Positions 6,502 through 10,300 of a stretch of 10,300 bases of DNA are shown here, one piece after another. The stretch's first letter is position 1; every line of letters begins with the position of its first letter. The stretch is from Treponema sp. (GTDB lineage Bacteria > Spirochaetota > Spirochaetia > Treponematales > Breznakiellaceae). The stretch spans positions 1 through 10,300 of the forward strand of contig JAIRXT010000096.1 of NCBI GenBank assembly GCA_031268125.1. The letters run 5' to 3'. The notes under the pieces were generated by a model. It saw nothing but the letters and a program-made list of their open reading frames with translations, had not been told where the DNA came from and made no database searches. Both the position numbers and the translations under genes were made by a program.

Positions 6502-8175
6502 ATGGCCGGGGAGAGCAATCGAAGACCGGGGCACACGGCCCACTGGGCTGACGCAACCGCGGAAAAAATCATCTGGGAAAAGGGCGATAAAGAGCAATAC
6601 ACCTGTGCCTCGGGGATTACACCCTCCGGGACCGTACATATTGGGAATTTTAGGGAGATTATCTCCACGGACCTGGTGGTGCGTTCCCTGCGGGACCGGG
6701 GTAAAACGGTCCGCTTTATTTACTCCTGGGACGATTACGATGTGTTCCGCAAGGTGCCGGTCAACATGCCCGGCCGGGAGGATCTGGAAAAATACCTGCG
6801 TTTCCCCATCACCGTGGTACCGGACCCCTGGGGCCGGGATTCCAGCTATGCCCGCCATCACGAAGTAGATGTGGAAACCGTGCTGCCCCTGGTGGGGATT
6901 CAGCCCGAATTCCTCTACCAGGCGGAACGCTACCGTTCTTCCCTTTATGCGGCGGGAATCCGCCGGGCTCTGGAACACCGGGAGCTTCTAAAGGATATTC
7001 TGGACAAGTTCCGGGACGAAGAACACAAGATTCAGGGTGAATGGTGGCCTGTGGGGGTGTTCTGCGACGGCTGCCACAAGGATGAAACGGAAGTGGAAAG
7101 CTGGGACGGTGAATGGGGGCTGCGCTACCATTGCCTTTCCTGCGGCCGCGCGGAGACGGTGGATCTGCGGAATGCCAGGGGGGTCAAGCTGGGCTGGCGG
7201 GTCGACTGGCCCATGCGCTGGGAATATGAAAAGGTGGATTTTGAACCCGCCGGTAAGGATCACCACAGCCAGGGGGGAAGTTTTGATACCGCCCGGCATG
7301 TATGCAAGGAAGTTTACGGCTGGGACGCCCCGGTTACCTTCCGGTATGATTTTATCGGAATCAAGGGGAACCCCGGTAAAATGTCCAGTTCCAAGGGCAA
7401 GGTGGTGGATCTGCCGGACCTGCTGCGGGTCTACACTCCCGAACTGGTCCGCTACCTCTTTGCCGGTACCCGGCCCAATACGGAGTTTACCATTTCATTC
7501 GATCTGGACGTAATAAAAATTTACGAAGATTACGATAAAACTGAACGTATCGCCTGGGGGGATGAAAAGCCCAAAGATGAAGATACGTTTAAGCGGGAAA
7601 AGCGTATTTACGAACTTTCACAGGTCCTGACCGGTCCCGGCGGAAGGCCCGCCATGCCCCCGGTCAAGCCCTATCAGATACCGTTCCGCCATCTGTGTAG
7701 TCTGATCCAGATTGCCGACGGCGATATTGAAAAGGCCATTGCGTCTCTGGGGCGGGGCGGGCAAGGAAGCGCCGCGGAGGGCGGCGTGCGCCCCACGGCG
7801 GAACAGATTCCCGGTATCCGCTCCCGGGCCCTCTGCGCCAAGTACTGGATCGATGAATGCGCCCCGGAAGAATTCCGGTTCAAGCTGCGGACCCCCGGAG
7901 CACCGGCGGATGCCGGCCCGGCGTTAAGCCCGGAGGAACGGGACGCCGTCCGCCGTCTGCGGGATACCGTTGTTGCCCGGATCGAAACCTACGCCGGGGA
8001 CAAGGACTGCGCCGAAGCGATCTACAAGGCGGCGGAAGACAGCCATTTGGAAGGCAAAACCCTGTTCCGGGCCGCATACCAGGCCCTTATCGGCAAAGAT
8101 CAGGGCCCCCGGCTTGCCGCCTTCCTGCGTTCCATCAACAAAGATCGCCTCCTGGCTATCCTGGCGGACTACTAA
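6502..8175 (+). CDS. lysS: Lysyl-tRNA synthetase, class I (archaeal type)
   Basis: Cytoplasmic enzyme that charges tRNA(Lys) with lysine using ATP (EC 6.1.1.6). It is the class I form (LysRS1) found in archaea and in spirochaetes, unrelated to the class II enzyme of most bacteria. The class I signatures are present: HIGN at 46-49 (in TPSGTVHIGNFREI) and KMSSSKG at 293-299. A four-cysteine, probably zinc-binding, knot lies between them (Cys188-X2-Cys191 and Cys211-X2-Cys214). Residues after about 350 form the helical anticodon-binding part. This part contains a Gly/Ala-rich stretch (GRGGQGSAAEGG, about residues 416-427) that looks like a flexible insertion. At 557 residues it is somewhat longer than I expect for the family. 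The start at 6502 is supported by GGGAG 6 nt upstream. The nearest -10-like box is GATAAT at 6475-6480, without a convincing -35. Confidence 0.97.
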   Translation: MAGESNRRPGHTAHWADATAEKIIWEKGDKEQYTCASGITPSGTVHIGNFREIISTDLVVRSLRDRGKTVRFIYSWDDYDVFRKVPVNMPGREDLEKYLRFPITVVPDPWGRDSSYARHHEVDVETVLPLVGIQPEFLYQAERYRSSLYAAGIRRALEHRELLKDILDKFRDEEHKIQGEWWPVGVFCDGCHKDETEVESWDGEWGLRYHCLSCGRAETVDLRNARGVKLGWRVDWPMRWEYEKVDFEPAGKDHHSQGGSFDTARHVCKEVYGWDAPVTFRYDFIGIKGNPGKMSSSKGKVVDLPDLLRVYTPELVRYLFAGTRPNTEFTISFDLDVIKIYEDYDKTERIAWGDEKPKDEDTFKREKRIYELSQVLTGPGGRPAMPPVKPYQIPFRHLCSLIQIADGDIEKAIASLGRGGQGSAAEGGVRPTAEQIPGIRSRALCAKYWIDECAPEEFRFKLRTPGAPADAGPALSPEERDAVRRLRDTVVARIETYAGDKDCAEAIYKAAEDSHLEGKTLFRAAYQALIGKDQGPRLAAFLRSINKDRLLAILADY

Positions 8176-8210
8176 TACCTTGTAAACACTAAATGAAGCG
8201 GAATAATGTT

Positions 8211-8239
8211 GCCCCCTGGGGCGGGGGCCCCGGATTTTT
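8211..8239 (+). terminator. Possible terminator downstream of lysS, within dispersed repeat copy B
   Basis: A GC-rich hairpin, GGGGC-GGGG-GCCCC (8218-8231), is followed by GGA and five T residues. It starts about 40 nt after the lysS stop. The C-run at 8212-8216 could pair alternatively with the G-runs. The T-tract is short and offset by GGA, so termination may be partial. The hairpin is part of a sequence that also occurs at 1436-1472. Confidence 0.5.
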
Positions 8240-8280
8240 CCAGTCGGCAGGAAAGCCAATGATTTTATAGGCGTCTTTTC
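8216..8280 (+). repeat. Dispersed intergenic repeat, copy B
   Basis: The core 8216-8252 matches the reverse complement of 1436-1472 at 34 of 37 positions, with a weaker extension to about 8280 (GATTTTATAGGCGTCTTTT). Both copies lie in intergenic DNA, downstream of one gene and upstream of the next in the same direction. Copy B begins 41 nt after lysS. Confidence 0.75.
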
Positions 8281-8329
8281 CATCGAAAAGTTTGTAAAAG
8301 TAAAATTGCTGAGGTAATTCTGCTTGCCG

Positions 8330-8358
8330 TTGCTTTTTTTCCCGTTTCGGGATATGTT
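8330..8358 (+). promoter_or_regulatory. Weak candidate promoter for htpG
   Basis: TTGCTT (8330-8335), a 17-nt spacer and TATGTT (8353-8358) have the right spacing, with three and four of six consensus matches. The spacer contains CCCG-TTT-CGGG. No CIRCE-type inverted repeat is seen. A start near 8365 would give a leader of about 75 nt. Confidence 0.3.
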
Positions 8359-8381
8359 GGGGCTATGGGGGCACGTGATTT

Positions 8382-8407
8382 CTATGGTGATTAGCATCAT
8401 TCCATAG
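8382..8407 (+). promoter_or_regulatory. Hairpin in the htpG leader
   Basis: CTATGG-TGAT (8382-8391) pairs with ATCA-CCATAG (8396-8399 and 8402-8407) around the loop TAGC with a TT bulge: a 10-bp stem. GGTGAT (8386-8391) could pair instead with ATCACC (8421-8426), just before the Shine-Dalgarno AAGGAG (8431-8436). The two structures exclude each other, so a switch is conceivable, although neither covers the Shine-Dalgarno itself. Confidence 0.5.
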
Positions 8408-8441
8408 TATTTCTTTGCGGATCACCACCAAAGGAGTTAAC

Positions 8442-10300
8442 ATGGCACAGCGTCAATTCCAAACCGAAGTAAACCAACTTTTGCACCTGATTATCCACTC
8501 CCTGTACTCCAACCGGGAAATATTTCTGCGGGAGCTGGTCTCCAATGCGTCCGATGCTCTGGACAAGCTAAAATACCTTACCGTGGCGGAAGACGCCTAC
8601 AAAACGGTCAGCTTTGACCCGCGGATTGACATTGTTTTTGACAAGGATGCCAAAACCTTGGGCGTTTCCGATAACGGTATCGGCATGAACGAGGCGGACC
8701 TGGTTGAGTCCCTGGGAACTATTGCCCGGTCGGGGACACGGGCTTTTCTTGAAAAGCTCGGCGCCGATGCCAAAAAAGATTCCAACCTTATCGGCCAGTT
8801 TGGGGTGGGGTTTTATTCTGCCTTTATGGTGGCGGAAAAAATCGAAGTTACAAGCCGGAAGGCCGGGGAAGAAGAAACTTTTGTATGGTCCAGCGACGGC
8901 CAGGACGGTTACAGTGTGGAAAAAATTTCCGCCGGGGGCAAGACCGCAGGCCAGGAAAGCCAGGGGACCACGGTGTTGCTGCACCTGAACGAGGACGGCC
9001 TGGAATACGCCAACCGCTGGTCCATTGAGGACATTATCAAGCGGTACTCCAATCATGTGGCCTTCCCCATTTACCTTACCTACGACGAAACCGACTATGA
9101 CGATAAAGGGAAGGTAAAATCCAGCAAAAAGAAGACCGACAAGATAAACTCCGGCGCAGCCCTGTGGCGGCGGTCCAAGCAGGAACTTACGGAAGGGGAT
9201 TATCACGAATTTTACAAGCAGATAAGCCACGACAGCGAAGACCCGCTGTTTTACGTCCACACCAAGGCAGAGGGGACGCAGGAATACGCCACCCTGTTCT
9301 ATGTGCCTAAAAAAGCGCCCTTTGATCTGTACAATGTGGACTACAAGCCGGGGGTAAAGCTCTATGTGAAGCGGGTGTTTATCACCGATGACGACAAGGA
9401 GCTGATGCCCACTTACCTGCGCTTTGTCCGGGGGGTTATCGATTCGGAGGACCTGCCCCTGAACGTAAGCCGGGAAATTCTGCAGCAAAACAAAATTCTG
9501 ATGAATATCAAAAACGCTTCGGTAAAAAAGCTGCTGGGGGAGTTTAAAAGCCTGGCGGACAAAGCCCTTTCCGGCGGCAGTGAGGCCAAAGAAACCTGGG
9601 AGACCTTTATCGGCCAGTTCAACCGGCCCCTAAAGGAGGGGCTGTACCAGGATTACGCCAACCGCGACGCCCTGCAGGACCTGGTACGGTTTAAAAGCAG
9701 TGTTGTGGAAGGCTGGACGGGACTGGCGGACTACGTTTCCCGGATGAAAAGCGATCAAAAAAGCATTTACTACATCACCGGCGGGGACGAAAAAACCCTG
9801 CGGGCCAGCCCCCTGCTGGAAGCCTACCGGGCCAAGGATATTGAAGTCCTTATCATGAATGATGAGATTGACGAGATTGTGATCCCCTCGCTCCACAGTT
9901 ACCGTCAAGAAAAGCCCGAGACCGGCGGCAATATTGCCGATGGTAAGACAGAAAGCCAGTCTTGGGAGCTTAAGGCGGTAAACCGGGCCGGGGCCGATGA
10001 GGAACTGGGGGAGAAGAAAGACAATGCCGCGGAAAAAGAAAACAAGCCGGTGATCGAAAAGATCAAAAAGGCCCTGGGGGACCGGGTAAAGGAAGTTAAG
10101 CTTTCCCGCCGTCTCCACGATTCCCCGTCCTGTATTGTGGCTGATGAAAACGATCCCAGTATCCAGATGGCCCAGATGCTCCGGGCTATGGGCCAGACCG
10201 AAATGCCCGAGGTAAAGCCTATCCTGGAGGTGAACGGGGATCATCCCATTGTGGCGGGTCTTAAAACCACCGAAGACGAGGGGCAGATTGCCGATGTGGC
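8442..10300 (+). CDS. htpG: HtpG, Hsp90-family chaperone (partial, runs off right edge)
   Basis: ATP-dependent cytoplasmic chaperone that remodels client proteins as a homodimer. The visible 619 residues cover nearly the whole family length of about 620-650. The GHKL ATPase domain comes first: RELVSNASDALDKL with catalytic Glu31, Asn35 and Asp38; DNGIGM at 77-82; IGQFGVGFYSAF at 117-128. The middle domain includes ATLFYVPKKAPFDLY and NVSREIL, where Arg344 matches the conserved ATP-contacting arginine. The C-terminal dimerisation domain follows, with SPSCIVADENDPSIQMAQMLRAMG. A charged stretch rich in Glu, Lys and Asp (about 488-540) separates the last two. The start at 8442 has an AAGGAG Shine-Dalgarno 5 nt upstream. 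Stop codon and last residues lie outside the window. It follows lysS by 266 bp in the same direction but is probably a separate transcription unit. Confidence 0.97.
   Translation, partial: MAQRQFQTEVNQLLHLIIHSLYSNREIFLRELVSNASDALDKLKYLTVAEDAYKTVSFDPRIDIVFDKDAKTLGVSDNGIGMNEADLVESLGTIARSGTRAFLEKLGADAKKDSNLIGQFGVGFYSAFMVAEKIEVTSRKAGEEETFVWSSDGQDGYSVEKISAGGKTAGQESQGTTVLLHLNEDGLEYANRWSIEDIIKRYSNHVAFPIYLTYDETDYDDKGKVKSSKKKTDKINSGAALWRRSKQELTEGDYHEFYKQISHDSEDPLFYVHTKAEGTQEYATLFYVPKKAPFDLYNVDYKPGVKLYVKRVFITDDDKELMPTYLRFVRGVIDSEDLPLNVSREILQQNKILMNIKNASVKKLLGEFKSLADKALSGGSEAKETWETFIGQFNRPLKEGLYQDYANRDALQDLVRFKSSVVEGWTGLADYVSRMKSDQKSIYYITGGDEKTLRASPLLEAYRAKDIEVLIMNDEIDEIVIPSLHSYRQEKPETGGNIADGKTESQSWELKAVNRAGADEELGEKKDNAAEKENKPVIEKIKKALGDRVKEVKLSRRLHDSPSCIVADENDPSIQMAQMLRAMGQTEMPEVKPILEVNGDHPIVAGLKTTEDEGQIADV

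Noticed and set aside
6466..6978. 170-codon open frame on the minus strand
   Set aside because: Antisense to the first part of lysS, which contains the HIGN motif.
8419..8426. GGATCACC, as at the 3' end of 16S rRNA
   Set aside because: Only eight bases match and the flanking bases do not continue into an anti-Shine-Dalgarno or rRNA sequence; coincidence is likely.
8568..9488. 306-codon open frame on the minus strand
   Set aside because: It is fully antisense to htpG, whose motifs run through the same bases. No signal or known motif is seen in the antisense product; long antisense frames are common in GC-rich genes.
9630..10244. 204-codon open frame on the minus strand
   Set aside because: Antisense to the C-terminal half of htpG; no recognisable domain.

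Overview
The window is ordinary chromosomal DNA of a fairly GC-rich spirochaete, most likely a Treponema-type bacterium of the gut or environment. The main support is a class I (archaeal-type) lysyl-tRNA synthetase, which is typical of spirochaetes. A lipoprotein plus outer-membrane beta-barrel gene pair fits too. The genus is inferred; no rRNA or other marker is present.

Layout: positions 1 to 6274 hold four genes on the minus strand. In transcription order these are a lipoprotein (5555-6274), a predicted outer-membrane beta-barrel protein (4308-5543), a cobalamin-binding radical SAM protein (1982-4231), and the N-terminal 440 residues of an exported protein with a transglutaminase-like Cys-His-Asp core (1-1322, cut by the window edge). 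A strong promoter (6348-6376) starts the lipoprotein/barrel operon, whose two genes look translationally coupled. A clear hairpin-plus-U-tract terminator (4259-4287) closes it just before the radical SAM gene.

From 6502 the strand switches. lysS (6502-8175) is followed, after a repeat or terminator and a structured leader, by htpG (8442 to beyond the right edge). The first and last genes are open at the window edges and were read directly from the sequence.

The least ordinary part is the roughly 660 bp without a gene between 1323 and 1981. It contains a low-complexity AATTC-type repeat, one copy of a dispersed repeat whose second copy lies between lysS and htpG, a perfect 25-bp inverted repeat, a 15-nt palindrome, and a 288-bp imperfect inverted repeat that ends 5 nt from the radical SAM stop codon. 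I read this as a cluster of miniature or REP-like repeats rather than a gene. I found no CRISPR array, tRNA, rRNA, transposase gene or recognisable defence system, so I do not claim a new biological system. The best candidates for follow-up are the inverted-repeat cluster, the dispersed repeat, the radical SAM protein with its unusual cysteine spacing, and the uncharacterised lipoprotein/barrel pair.
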